NCBI GenBank assembly: GCA_963751335.1
Contig: CAVVUB010000009.1
Coordinates: 186,001-250,000, forward strand
Direction: 5' to 3'
From: Bog-473 sp963751335
GTDB taxonomy: Bacteria; Actinomycetota; Acidimicrobiia; Acidimicrobiales; RAAP-2
Length of the DNA: 64,000 nucleotides
This document shows, in pieces, positions 8,716-17,291 of the stretch. Numbering within the stretch: the first letter of the stretch is position 1; each line of letters starts with the position of its first letter. Below the pieces are notes generated by a model. That model saw nothing but the letters and a program-made list of their open reading frames with translations, searched no databases and had not been told where the DNA came from. A program made the position numbers and the translations under genes.

Positions 8716-9111
8716 TTACGGGGCGTCCGGCTCACAAATCGGTGGAGATTGGGCTCGGTCGATCTCTCGATGCAGGATCGCCAACGCCTCTGCACTCCCG
8801 ATCCCAAGCTCACGCATACTCTTCATGAACTCTCGAGCTACCCGTATCGCCGACGCCCTCTTCGCAGAAGGTCGCCCGGCCACGAAGGTACCCTGCCGGC
8901 CTCGTGTTTCGATGAGCCCAGCGAGCTCGAGCTGCCGATAGGCCTTTGCGACCGTGTTCACCGCCAACCCGAGATCTGCTGCCACCTTCCGCACCGTGGG
9001 CAATCTGACGGACGGCTGTAGCTTCGCGCTCTCGATACCGGCGGCTAGTTGTGCGCGTAGCTGTTCGTACGGCGGTACCGGTGAGTCGGCATCGAGCGTC
9101 AGCATCTCCAC
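8716..9111 (-). CDS. GntR family regulator, YtrA type
   Basis: A 131-residue regulator consisting of an N-terminal winged helix-turn-helix and a short C-terminal tail. The DNA-binding part (PPYEQLRAQLAAGIES, RLPTVRKVAADLGLAVNTVAKAYRQLE, and the wing GLIETRGRQGTFVA) is typical of YtrA regulators, which usually control ABC transporters and lack a large effector domain. Here the following gene is a serine hydrolase rather than a transporter. The start is GTG 9111 or ATG 9105; AAGG lies about nine bases upstream of the GTG. A perfect palindrome at 9117-9129 abuts the start and may be the operator. Confidence 0.85.
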   Translation of the reverse strand: MEMLTLDADSPVPPYEQLRAQLAAGIESAKLQPSVRLPTVRKVAADLGLAVNTVAKAYRQLELAGLIETRGRQGTFVAGRPSAKRASAIRVAREFMKSMRELGIGSAEALAILHREIDRAQSPPICEPDAP

Positions 9112-9116
9112 GGATA

Positions 9117-9129
9117 CCTTGTATCAAGG
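9117..9129. promoter_or_regulatory. Palindrome CCTTG-TAT-CAAGG upstream of the GntR gene
   Basis: A perfect inverted repeat with 5-bp arms and a 3-bp spacer, six bases upstream of the GTG start of the YtrA-type regulator. YtrA-family members commonly bind palindromes in their own promoters, so autoregulation is inferred. Five-base arms can arise by chance. Confidence 0.4.
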
Positions 9130-9206
9130 GTTGTAGCAGGTTGCAAGATCCAAGGGCCGACAACGTGCCGTCCTGAACAAACTGGCCCCACGATTGGGGC
9201 ACTGAC

Positions 9207-9737
9207 TCAGCGCCGGCGTTGGGCCTGGATGAGGGGAACGCCGAAGGGCGCGAACGCCACGATCGCGGCGGCCAGGGCGAGGAAGGCGCCCCACGACCAG
9301 CCGAGGCCGGCTGGCTTGAGGAGAACCCCGAGCACGACGAGGACCAGATTGACTCCGGTGAGAAGGGCCAGGAGCTGATCCTTGGACATCCGACCCATCT
9401 CGGCCAGGTCGCCGGCCCCAAATGCGATGATGAGGGCGTAGAGGACCAGCACGATCGAGTTCACTACCGCGATGAACAGCCAGCCGTGGGCTGCCAGTCC
9501 ACTCGCGGACAAGGGACCGATGCTGTACCAAGGCAGCCAGAAAGAGATCAAGAGGACCAGGGTGGCCACGCCGAGCACCCGATCTCGGCGATCCAGCGCG
9601 TTCAGCCGTTGTCGCGACTTCCCAGTGCGCTTCGGGGTCGGCCGCGGCATGACGGGCCGCCTGATGGCAGCGCCGCACTTGGGGCAAAGAGCGGTCCCAG
9701 GGGGCACCTCGACCAGGCAGCGGGAACACGCAGGCAA
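9207..9737 (-). CDS. Zinc-ribbon membrane protein
   Basis: A 176-residue protein. An N-terminal zinc ribbon (CSRC, then CPKC 14 residues later) is followed by a basic linker rich in Arg/Lys/Pro and four hydrophobic helices, starting VLGVATLVLLISFWLPWY and ending FLALAAAIVAFAPFGVPL. The start is decided by an AAGGAGG at 9746-9752 (read on the minus strand), exactly eight bases before TTG 9737. This start places the zinc ribbon at the very N-terminus. An in-frame ATG at 9848 would add 37 uncharacteristic residues. Function unknown; similar zinc-ribbon/4-helix proteins are frequent in actinobacteria. Confidence 0.75.
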   Translation of the reverse strand: MPACSRCLVEVPPGTALCPKCGAAIRRPVMPRPTPKRTGKSRQRLNALDRRDRVLGVATLVLLISFWLPWYSIGPLSASGLAAHGWLFIAVVNSIVLVLYALIIAFGAGDLAEMGRMSKDQLLALLTGVNLVLVVLGVLLKPAGLGWSWGAFLALAAAIVAFAPFGVPLIQAQRRR

Positions 9738-9959
9738 TCGTCCAACCTCCTTCTTGCCGTCACGGATGCGCCGGTTCAGGCTACAGGCGAAGAGGGCGCC
9801 GTTTGACGCTGGTCGACTCGTGCCGACCGAGGCCAGACTCGGTGCCATGATCGATTGTCGCCTCCGAAACGCAGTTGCTACTGGTACTTGAACGGCGACT
9901 GCGGGCTACCAGGCGCGATTCCTACTCCTGGGGTATGGGTCCGACCAGGAGGAAAGGAC

Positions 9960-10774
9960 TCAGGTGGGAAGGAAATCCTGGGGCAACGCGTTGACTTTGT
10001 CGGCGCTTCGATTTGCATCCAGTGGCCCGCGCCGTCAATGCGCTCGTAGCGAAATCCGTTTGCACAGAATCTTGCGGACCCGATCATCTGATCCTCCGTA
10101 AGGGCAAAGTCGCCTCCGCTCCGGACACCCATGGTCGAGGCCCGGACTGGCGGAAGTTCGATGGGTGGGCCCACGAACGCTTCAGGGATGATGTTGGCGC
10201 GATACCAGTTCAGCCCGGTGGTGAGTGAGCCGTCTCGTTCAAGGTCGGCAATGACATCGTCGACGTCGGGGTGCCTTGACCATTCCCGCATGCCGGTCCA
10301 GCCGTCAGCCGAGAGCCAGCGCTCGGCTACGCCGGAAAACTGAAACAGCAGCATTTACCAGGACTTCTCGCGCTGGATCATGCCGGCCTTGCTGAAGGAG
10401 CTGAGATGGCCAACGGACAAGGCGACCAGATGATCGACACGCTCGGGCGCGAAGGACGCGGTCGCCCACGCGACAGCTGCGCCCCAATCGTGACCGACCA
10501 AAGGGGCCCCGTTCGATCGAAAGCGCGTCAAGCATGGCGGTCACATCGATTGCGAGAGATAAGGGAGGCCGTAGGCGTCGACTTCGCCCGGCTTGTCGCT
10601 TGCCCCATACCCGCGTCCGTCGGGCACGATGACCTGAAATCCCGCTTCGACCAACGTAGGGACCTGCCTGACCCAGAGCCGCTTCGAGTCAGGAAAACCA
10701 TGCAACAACACGAGTGGCCTGCCCGTCCCTTCAACCTGAACATCGAGTTGCACGCCGTTGGAATCGACCTTCAC
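9960..10774 (-). pseudogene. Alpha/beta hydrolase, three frameshifts and one stop
   Basis: Assembled across frames, this is an epoxide-hydrolase-like alpha/beta hydrolase of about 270 codons. The first frame gives MKVDSNGVQLDVQVEGTG, the oxyanion-loop HGFPDS and DGRGYGASDKP. Frame changes near 10551 and 10506 are needed to read VTAMLDALSIER and then the nucleophile elbow VGHDWGAAVAW (Asp nucleophile). A TAA at 10355-10357 interrupts between EKSW and MLLFQFSGVAERW. A last shift near 10002 joins the catalytic-histidine region GAGHWMQIEAP to a proper C-terminus. It lies 17 bases after the FAD oxidoreductase gene, so the intact ancestor was probably in that operon. The text cannot show whether the breaks are real or sequencing errors. 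Confidence 0.75.
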
Positions 10775-10791
10775 CGAACCATCCTTTCCAC

Positions 10792-12207
10792 TCAGGTCTT
10801 TGAGGCGCCCAGGGCGACGAGCTCATCGCGGCTCGGTCCCGGAAGCTGCTCGTTTCGCCATCCGCTGCCGAGCTCGACGACCCTTTCGAACACCCCCGGC
10901 TGACCGTAAACCTCTTCGGGTAAGGCCAACACCCCGGCGACGTCGAGAACGGCGCGCAGCATCTCAGGATCTTTGCCGGCTGCGGTTGCCAACTTCTTGC
11001 CGATCTCGAACTCGGATGTCGGTTCGTGTGGATGGCCATCCAGCATCGCGTCGATCTCAGCCAGGCGGCCATTGTCGAAGGCAAGGGTCGTGCGATACCA
11101 CGGCTCGGCAGTCGCCAGCGTCACGTCGTGCCAGCGCTGTTGCAGCGCGACTGGATCCGTCCACCTATCCTGCAAGACGTCACGCAAGGCGGCGGCATGG
11201 ATTGTGCCGATGGAAATCCCGCGCCCGACCGACGGATTCGTACACGCCCAAGAGTCCGCCAGCGCGACGACCCCCGTAGCGACCGGGAGGCCATCCACTA
11301 CGAAGGAACGATGCCTGTCCTCGATCTTGGCCATCACTGCAACGTGATCGTCGAGCGGCTCCCCATCCAACCAATGGGCGCACAACGGCATGCTTTTCAT
11401 CACGTTGGTCCACACGTCGAGGTTCTTGAGGGATCGCATCGCCTTGTCTCTGGCGCTCGTGATGACCCCCACACCCCACGTCCCGTTGTCGGCCGGGAGC
11501 GTCAATACCGAGACGGAGTCGTACTCCTGTAGTAACGGTCCGAAGGCCACCGGTACCGAACCATCATCCGAACGGAAATGACGCCCGTAGTAGACAAACC
11601 CACAATCGGCACGCTCCTCGATGGGCGGCCGTGCGCCGATCGCAGCCAACCAAGTGGGAAGCGCCGAACGGCGACCGGCCGCGTCGACGACCAAATCGGC
11701 ACTCACATCTTCGCCGGTATCGGTGCGCACGCCAACGACATGTGGGACGCCCGCCGCGGTCGAATCGCCGGTCAACAGGCCGACGACTCCGATACCGCGT
11801 CGGATCGTGAGGTTGTCAGTCTTCGTCGCGACTCGCGCGATCGCTGCTTCCGCGACCGGCCGACGTGCCGTCACTGCATCATGCCGCTCGTCTCCCTCGC
11901 GGAACCCACCCGTGACGCTTGCGGGCGCGTCACGAAGCGGATTCACCAACAGCGCACCTGCTTCCAGGAGCGCCGCGACGACGTCGGGTGCGTTGGCGTC
12001 CATCACCTCCCGATAGCGAGGCTGGAAGAAGTGCAGCAGGCGGAACTGATTGACCCCCCGTCGTTCCCAGCTCTCCCAAGCTGCCGCGGGATCCGGAGGG
12101 GGCGCCGGATCCCGCTCGAGGACCGTGACCGTATGGCCATCACGAGCCAACATCAGCGACGCACCCAACCCGACGATCCCTCCGCCAACCACGATGATCC
12201 GAGCCAT
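10792..12207 (-). CDS. FAD-dependent monooxygenase-like oxidoreductase
   Basis: A 471-residue flavoprotein. The N-terminal dinucleotide-binding fold is clear (MARIIVVGGGIVGLGASLML, GxGxxG, ending in the acidic VLERD). A mid-domain GRRS segment and a late VALADSWACTNPSVGRGISIG resemble the second FAD-contact motif (GD..xxxxPxxGxG) of the p-hydroxybenzoate hydroxylase class, with Asp-Ser in place of the usual Asp-Ala. Members use NAD(P)H and O2 or reduce unsaturated substrates; the substrate is unknown. The frame is intact, unlike the hydrolase gene 17 bases downstream. The C-terminal 120 residues after about 350 are helical and not typical of the core family. Confidence 0.8.
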   Translation of the reverse strand: MARIIVVGGGIVGLGASLMLARDGHTVTVLERDPAPPPDPAAAWESWERRGVNQFRLLHFFQPRYREVMDANAPDVVAALLEAGALLVNPLRDAPASVTGGFREGDERHDAVTARRPVAEAAIARVATKTDNLTIRRGIGVVGLLTGDSTAAGVPHVVGVRTDTGEDVSADLVVDAAGRRSALPTWLAAIGARPPIEERADCGFVYYGRHFRSDDGSVPVAFGPLLQEYDSVSVLTLPADNGTWGVGVITSARDKAMRSLKNLDVWTNVMKSMPLCAHWLDGEPLDDHVAVMAKIEDRHRSFVVDGLPVATGVVALADSWACTNPSVGRGISIGTIHAAALRDVLQDRWTDPVALQQRWHDVTLATAEPWYRTTLAFDNGRLAEIDAMLDGHPHEPTSEFEIGKKLATAAGKDPEMLRAVLDVAGVLALPEEVYGQPGVFERVVELGSGWRNEQLPGPSRDELVALGASKT

Positions 12208-12343
12208 TCCGATGGTTTAGTCCATCCGTGCGATGAACAAGAAGACCCTGAACCAAACTTTGAGCGGGGTCCCCCACGATCCGCAACGCGTCAGCATCGT
12301 CACGCTCTTCTGATGCAGTTCTTCCGGGCAGTTGGCCTGCATG

Positions 12344-12891
12344 TCACGGCTTGACGAAGACCGCGACCTGGGTGACGCTCTCCGAGCTGAAAGGCGACCG
12401 ATCCAAGTCGCCCCAACGATCGTGGAGATCGAACCCAGCGATCTTTGCCATGAGAAGCAATTCCGAAGGCCTGATATATCGGTACGGCACTGAGTGACGC
12501 ACCAGACGACCGCCGACATCGACCCAGTGATGGGACCACGCCACCTGGCCCACAAAGGTCATCGAACGTCTCGGTGCCGACGTGGTCGGCGTCCAGCCTG
12601 AAGACTCGGGCCACCCCGGACGGGGGTACACGGCGAAGTTGCGGGGACGATCAATTCGATCACGAAGCGTCCACCGGAGACGAGGTGGGCGGCTGCGTTC
12701 TTGAACACAGAGACTTGTTCCTCTTGGATTGTTACGTTCATGATCGAATTCGCGACCAGGTACACAAGCTCGAATTCGAGGGCAGCTCCATCGCCAGCGA
12801 GCTGTGCGAGCGGGTCGACCATCGGATCGACCACTGAAGACGCCGCCAGGGCGGCGTAGGTCGCGTTGGAGACCTCAGCGATCTCTCCGTT
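12344..12891 (-). pseudogene. Class I SAM methyltransferase remnant with internal deletion
   Basis: Three reading frames together match one methyltransferase. The N-terminal piece reads EIAEVSNATYAALAASS, then VVDPMVDPLAQLAGDGAALEF, and runs directly in frame into ELVYLVANSIMNVTIQEEQ. The glycine-rich SAM-binding motif I and roughly 60 residues normally found between these two segments are absent. A frame change leads to GVARVFRLDADHVGTETFDDL and another to GQVAWSHHWVDVGGRLVRHS, ending with SPFSSESVTQVAVFVKP. No start codon remains: a TGA lies immediately upstream at 12892-12894. Without motif I the product could not bind SAM, so this is decayed or mis-assembled. Confidence 0.7.
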
Positions 12892-13205
12892 TCAGACGAT
12901 CGATGCCATCGACTGTCTGGCATCGGTTCTCACCTGGCACGGTGAGGGCGTGCCGTTCGAAATGAACGCGATGGTCCGCTCACTCCGGCGCCTTCGCCGA
13001 ACCTTGGGGCGGGTCCCCTCCCAGTGTTGCCACGCCCGGACCCACCGTGTGTGTCTGTAGCTCGCAGGGCCAGACGGCGGTAGGGCAAGCCGCCGCTCAA
13101 TGCCTCTGGACGGGCCGCCCAGGTCCGCTGAGCCCGACCGGCCGGCGGGCCTCCGGCCGGGCAGGCCGTCGCTACTGTGAGCCGAGAGACGAGGTTGGAG
13201 GAGCC
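12892..13205. other. Intergenic junction where base composition changes
   Basis: About 310 bases without a gene. Left of it the DNA is moderately GC-rich with several broken genes; right of it GC content rises sharply and genes are tightly packed. CCGGCCGG occurs twice near 13138-13160, and a TACTGT at 13173-13178 could be the -10 element for the next gene. No tRNA or integrase marks the junction. Confidence 0.4.
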
Positions 13206-13559
13206 ATGACACAGGACTGGGCGCGGCCCGTGGTGCATTGGGAAATCGAGGCCAAGGATCCCGACCGTCAGCGAGCGTTCTACGCCGACCTCTTCAACTG
13301 GAAGATCGGCGAGGGCTACATCATGGGGATCCCGCCCGGGATCGGCGGGCCCGAGCCCGGGCCAGCGGGACACATCCGGGGCGGGGAGCGCTCCGGCGTG
13401 ACGCTCTACGTCCAGGTGGCCGATTTGCGGGCCTCCCTGGACAAGTCGGTCTCCCTCGGTGCCACGATGGTGGCCGAGCCCTTCGACCTGCCCGGTGGGC
13501 CAACCCTGGCCGGCATCACCGATCCGGAGGGCAACCCCCTGATGCTGGTCCAGGCCTGA
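13206..13559 (+). CDS. VOC superfamily (glyoxalase-like) protein
   Basis: A 117-residue vicinal-oxygen-chelate protein. The start VVHWEIEAKDPDRQRAFYADLFNW and the end LAGITDPEGNPLMLVQA are hallmark VOC half-site strands: an N-terminal His and a C-terminal ITDPEGN turn. The last metal-ligand position (usually Glu) is Val-Gln here, so it may not bind metal in the classic way. A TTGGAGGAGCC ribosome-binding site precedes ATG 13206, and the 53 upstream in-frame codons are ignored. It opens a run of three closely spaced genes ending with an enoyl-CoA hydratase. Confidence 0.8.
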   Translation: MTQDWARPVVHWEIEAKDPDRQRAFYADLFNWKIGEGYIMGIPPGIGGPEPGPAGHIRGGERSGVTLYVQVADLRASLDKSVSLGATMVAEPFDLPGGPTLAGITDPEGNPLMLVQA

Positions 13560-13562
13560 CCG

Positions 13563-13850
13563 ATGGTCATCGACGTGAGCACCTTCCGCCTCGCCGCCGG
13601 AACCGCCGAGGACGACTTCTTGGCGACGGACCGCCGCTGGCAGACCGAGCTGGTGCCGAACCGTGACGGCTTCGTGCGCCGGACAACGGCGCGCCGAGGC
13701 GGCGAGTGGGTGGTGATCACCCTCTGGGCCACCGAGCAGGACGCCGCCGCCTTCGAGACCGACACGGCCGCGCACGACGTGCGGCGCCACTTCGACCAGT
13801 ACGTCGCCGCGGAGAGCAGGCGTGCGGCGCGCTACGACACGTTGGACTGA
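13563..13850 (+). CDS. Small ABM-like (antibiotic biosynthesis monooxygenase fold) protein
   Basis: A 95-residue protein starting three bases after the VOC gene. The pattern fits a dimeric alpha-beta barrel of the ABM type: VIDVSTFRLAAG, a helix, FVRRTTARRGGEWVVITLWAT, then a helix with RRHFDQYVAAES. The WVVITLW strand and the helix EQDAAAFETD are characteristic. Such proteins may be cofactor-free monooxygenases or simple dimer modules. No catalytic residue can be assigned. The tight spacing on both sides suggests translation within one transcript. Confidence 0.6.
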   Translation: MVIDVSTFRLAAGTAEDDFLATDRRWQTELVPNRDGFVRRTTARRGGEWVVITLWATEQDAAAFETDTAAHDVRRHFDQYVAAESRRAARYDTLD

Positions 13851-13851
13851 C

Positions 13852-14685
13852 GTGGAGCTGTCCGAGCTGAAGGTCACTCGTTTCGAGGTGCGCGACCGGG
13901 TGGCCACGATCACGCTGAACCGGCCCGAGCGGCTGAACGCGTGGACGGGTCGGATGCACGCCGAGTACCGGGCGCTCCTGCAACGGGCGGCCGACGACGA
14001 GGCCGTCCGGGTCATCGTTGTCACCGGAGCGGGGCGGGGCTTCTGTGCCGGGGCGGACTCGCAGGCCCTCGAGGGTCACGTGGCCCGCGGACGCTACGAC
14101 CCCGGACTCGGTGACCACGTCGCCATGCCCGGCTACGGGGTGCGCCCCGAATTCGAAGCCGATTTTGCCTACCACTTCGGGGTGCCCAAGCCCGTCATCG
14201 CCATGATCAACGGCCCGGCGGCGGGAGTCGGTCTCGTGTTGGCCTGCTTTTGCGACCTCCGTTTCGCGGCGAGCGGAGCGAAGCTCACCACGTCGCACGG
14301 ACGCCTGGGGCTGCCCGCGGAGTACGGATTGTCATGGTTGTTGCCGCGACTGGTGGGTGTCACGCGGGCCACCGACATCCTCCTGTCGAGCCGCGTCGTG
14401 CTGGCCGAGGAGGCGGCGGCCATCGGACTGGTCAACCGGACCGTCCCGCTCGACGAGTTGGCCGAGTGCACCTACGGCTACGCCGCACAACTGGCGAACG
14501 AAGTCTCACCATCGTCACTGGCCGTCACCAAGCTGCAGCTCTACCGGGACCTCCACGGCGACGTGGTGTCTTCTGTGGTCGACGCGGCGACGCGCCTGGA
14601 GGAGATGATGCGGGGCCCCGAGTTCGCCGAGGGAGTGGCGGCACTCACCGAGAAGCGGCCGCCGCGCTTCGCCGATCCGGCCTGA
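13852..14685 (+). CDS. Enoyl-CoA hydratase/isomerase family protein
   Basis: A 277-residue crotonase-fold enzyme. The first oxyanion-hole motif is GRGFCAGAD (about residue 60) and the second INGPAAGVGLVLACFCDLRFA (about residue 118). The later KLQLYRDLHGDV segment matches the C-terminal trimerisation helix. At the positions of the two catalytic glutamates the chain reads GRLGLPAEYG, so one glutamate-like position is present. It probably hydrates or isomerises an enoyl-CoA. GTG 13852 follows the previous stop by one base. The frame is open 10 codons further upstream, inside the previous gene. Confidence 0.88.
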   Translation: MELSELKVTRFEVRDRVATITLNRPERLNAWTGRMHAEYRALLQRAADDEAVRVIVVTGAGRGFCAGADSQALEGHVARGRYDPGLGDHVAMPGYGVRPEFEADFAYHFGVPKPVIAMINGPAAGVGLVLACFCDLRFAASGAKLTTSHGRLGLPAEYGLSWLLPRLVGVTRATDILLSSRVVLAEEAAAIGLVNRTVPLDELAECTYGYAAQLANEVSPSSLAVTKLQLYRDLHGDVVSSVVDAATRLEEMMRGPEFAEGVAALTEKRPPRFADPA

Positions 14686-14730
14686 GCGAGCGGCCCCGAC
14701 TGAGCGGTCCCGAGCGAGGATGACGCGAGG

Positions 14731-15864
14731 TCAGCCGTCGACGCCGGCCGGCAGCTTGCCAGGGTCCCAGCCCAGCAGCGCCACGGCCTGACGGAAGGCG
14801 AAGCGGTCGGTCATGCCCGCCACATAGGTGACGGCGGCCCGGAGGGCTTCGGGGCTGCCGGCCATGACGTCCGCCTGGACCGCGCCAGCGCCAGCGCCAT
14901 AGCCATCGCCCACAAGATGGGGCCGGTCGGAGAAATGTTCCACGAGGGCGCGCAGGACGCCCACCACGGCCTCACCCTGGCGCAGCGAGGCATCGCGCAG
15001 GTAGATGCGCTCGTAGTTGCAGGCGCGGAAGGCGGCCAGGGCCTCCGCCTCCTCTTCTTCCATCCCGACCTGGCCACTGCGGAGCGTGGCCGAGACCACA
15101 CCGGCGATGAAGGCGCCGAGCTGGGCGCTGCGCCGCTCCCCGCAAAGCGTGCGGACGGCCGGCGCCAGCTGATGCGGGGCGACGATGCCGGCGAGCACGG
15201 CGTCCTCCCAGTCGTGACAGACGTATGCGATGCGGTCGGCCCAACTCACGACCTCGCCTTCGGGGGTCGAGGGGGCGGGACGCGACCAGCTGTGGTTCGC
15301 GATGCCGTCGACCGTCTCGGCGCACAGGTTGAGGGAGGCGAGCGACACATGCGCCCCCCAGGGCGCATGGTCGAACCCGCCGGGCAGGTAGGGGTCGAGC
15401 GCATCCTCGCTGGCGTGGCCACCTGGCCCGTGCCCGCAATCGTGCCCGAGCGCGATGGCCTCGGTCAGGGCGACGTTCAGCCGGCAGGCCCGGGCGATGG
15501 CCGTGGCCACCTGCGCCACCTCGAGCGCATGGGTGAGGCGTGTGCGCTGGTGGTCAGCCGGGAAGACGAAGACCTGCGTCTTGCCGGCCAGCCGGCGAAA
15601 GGAGGTGGCGTGAAGGATCCGGTCACGATCGCGTTCGAAGCAGGTACGCCACGGGTCCGCTTCCTCGGCCACCGGCCGATCCCCCCTCCCACTCGAGCGC
15701 GTCGCACCCGGAGCCAGGAGCGTCGTCTCGAGATCGAGCCGCTCCGAGCGGTCCCGTGGGCCCGGCGAGGTCTCCCGGTGGGCCGGACCCCCACCCGAAG
15801 GCGGACCGATGCGGGCGTGTGAGTTCTCGTGAGCCAGCCGGACCGGGCCCGAGTACCCGGCCAT
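14731..15864 (-). CDS. dgt: dGTP triphosphohydrolase-like HD protein
   Basis: A 377-residue HD-domain phosphohydrolase of the dGTPase family, which hydrolyses dGTP (or other dNTPs) to the nucleoside and triphosphate. FRRLAGKTQVFVF, then HQRTRLTHALEVAQVATAIAR, give the first metal histidine. LGHDCGHGPGGHASE carries the HD pair, and EVVSWADRIAYVCHDWEDA the last Asp. Together these are the diagnostic dGTPase motifs. ATG 15864 is used; ATG 15921 is a plausible longer start. It is divergent from the DUF3107 gene. In many actinobacteria dgt lies beside dnaG, which is not seen here. Confidence 0.88.
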   Translation of the reverse strand: MAGYSGPVRLAHENSHARIGPPSGGGPAHRETSPGPRDRSERLDLETTLLAPGATRSSGRGDRPVAEEADPWRTCFERDRDRILHATSFRRLAGKTQVFVFPADHQRTRLTHALEVAQVATAIARACRLNVALTEAIALGHDCGHGPGGHASEDALDPYLPGGFDHAPWGAHVSLASLNLCAETVDGIANHSWSRPAPSTPEGEVVSWADRIAYVCHDWEDAVLAGIVAPHQLAPAVRTLCGERRSAQLGAFIAGVVSATLRSGQVGMEEEEAEALAAFRACNYERIYLRDASLRQGEAVVGVLRALVEHFSDRPHLVGDGYGAGAGAVQADVMAGSPEALRAAVTYVAGMTDRFAFRQAVALLGWDPGKLPAGVDG

Positions 15865-16000
15865 CGTGGCTGCCCAGCGGACGCTGCGTTCCGTCCTACC
15901 TGCGTCGGGAGCACCACCCATGTCGTGCAGTCTGCCCGCTCCCTGTAACGTCCTGGAGGCCACTGGGCACGACACCTGTGCCCGCGAGAGGAGTAACCAG

Positions 16001-16237
16001 GTGGACGTGCGTATCGGCATCACCCAGACCCCCAAGGAGCTCGAGGTCGAGATGCCCGACGACACCGACCGCGACAAAGTGGTCGAGGAGATCGAGAAGC
16101 TGCTCAAGACCGGTGACGGCGTGCTGTGGCTGACCGACCGCAAGGGCCGCCGCGTGGGTGTTCCGGTGGTGAAGGTGGCCTATGTCGAGGTCGGTGCGCC
16201 GGCGTCGGAGCGGCGCGTGGGGTTCGGCGCGCCCTGA
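16001..16237 (+). CDS. DUF3107 family small protein
   Basis: A 78-residue protein beginning VDVRIGITQTPKELEVEMPDD, with a helix (RDKVVEEIEKLLKTGDGVLWL) and a strand-rich end (RVGVPVVKVAYVEVG). This is the conserved layout of the actinobacterial DUF3107 family, whose function is unknown. GTG 16001 is preceded by GAGAGGAG at good spacing; the 45 in-frame codons upstream are spurious. It is followed by the two Get3-like ATPases. DUF3107 being near such ATPases in actinobacteria is my recollection rather than shown here. Confidence 0.85.
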   Translation: MDVRIGITQTPKELEVEMPDDTDRDKVVEEIEKLLKTGDGVLWLTDRKGRRVGVPVVKVAYVEVGAPASERRVGFGAP

Positions 16238-16334
16238 GGTCGGGGTGCGACCTCGGACGGCGCGACGGGCGAGGCGTGGCGTCGAGCGGGAGGCGGCCGG
16301 ACCGCGCTGACCCGAATCCTGGGACGGGGAGGCG

Positions 16335-17291
16335 GTGACGGATCCTCCCGAGATCCTCGACCTGCGACTGGTCTTCGTCACCGGCAAGGGCGGCGTGGGC
16401 AAGACCACCGTTGCGGCCGGACTGGCCCAGTTGGCGGTCGAGCACGGCAAGCGCGTGCTGGTGTGCGAGGTCGACGCCAAGGGTGACGTGACGTCGCTCT
16501 TCGAAGCGAACCCCACCGATTTCACGCCACGCGAGATCGCTCCCGGTATCTGGTCCATGTCGATGGACACCGAGGCCAGCTTGCGTGAGTACCTCAAGCT
16601 CCATCTGCGCATCCCGGTGGTCGGGCGGATCGGCCCACTGGCCAAGGCGTTCGACTTCGTCGCCACGGCGGCACCCGGCGTGCGCGAGATCCTGACGGTC
16701 GGCAAGCTCTGCTACGAGGTGCGCGAGCGCCACTACGACATCGTGGTGGTGGACGCGCCGGCCAGCGGCCACGTGATCGGTCAGCTCGCCGCACCCCAAG
16801 CCATCAACGACCTGGTCAAGGTCGGGCTGATCCGCAGCCAGACGGACTGGATGCTCGACATCCTCTCGGACCAACGCCAGACCGGGTTGGTGGCCGTCTG
16901 CACGCCCGAGGAGATGCCGGTCAACGAAACGCTCGAGCTGGTCACCCGGGTGAAGGAGGAGACGACGGTGCGACTCTCGGCCGTCGTCGTCAACCGCGTC
17001 CTGCCCGAGCTCTTCGGCCAGCGCGAGGAGGAGGTGTTCGAGCAGCTGCGCCAGCCCGACACCGAGGTCCTGCTCTCGGAGCGGGCCGGCGGCCCCGTGG
17101 CGCCGGTCCTCGAGGCGGCCCGGTTGGCCGTGACCCTGCGCCGGACCCGCTCGGCCCACCTGCAGCGCCTCCAGGGCGGACTGCCCCAGGGCGTGCCCGT
17201 GCTGCTCCTGCCCTATCTCTTCTCACGCAGCTTCGGCGCCCGTACGACTCGGCAGGTTGCGCACTCGCTGGGCGAGGAGCTCGGGCTGTGA
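16335..17291 (+). CDS. Get3/ArsA-like ATPase, first of a pair
   Basis: A 318-residue SIMIBI-class P-loop ATPase. The deviant Walker A is VTGKGGVGKTTVAAGLAQ (about residue 15), with EVDAKGDVTSLF behind it and IVVVDAPASGHVIGQL as Walker B/switch II. A C-terminal ARTTRQVAHSLGEELGL helix ends the chain. Relatives are called anion-transporting ATPases but bacterial members more likely act as soluble Get3-type dimers. Its stop overlaps the next gene's GTG by 4 bases, so the two are translationally coupled. The arrangement matches M. tuberculosis Rv3679-Rv3680. No transmembrane partner such as ArsB is adjacent. Confidence 0.88.
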   Translation: MTDPPEILDLRLVFVTGKGGVGKTTVAAGLAQLAVEHGKRVLVCEVDAKGDVTSLFEANPTDFTPREIAPGIWSMSMDTEASLREYLKLHLRIPVVGRIGPLAKAFDFVATAAPGVREILTVGKLCYEVRERHYDIVVVDAPASGHVIGQLAAPQAINDLVKVGLIRSQTDWMLDILSDQRQTGLVAVCTPEEMPVNETLELVTRVKEETTVRLSAVVVNRVLPELFGQREEEVFEQLRQPDTEVLLSERAGGPVAPVLEAARLAVTLRRTRSAHLQRLQGGLPQGVPVLLLPYLFSRSFGARTTRQVAHSLGEELGL

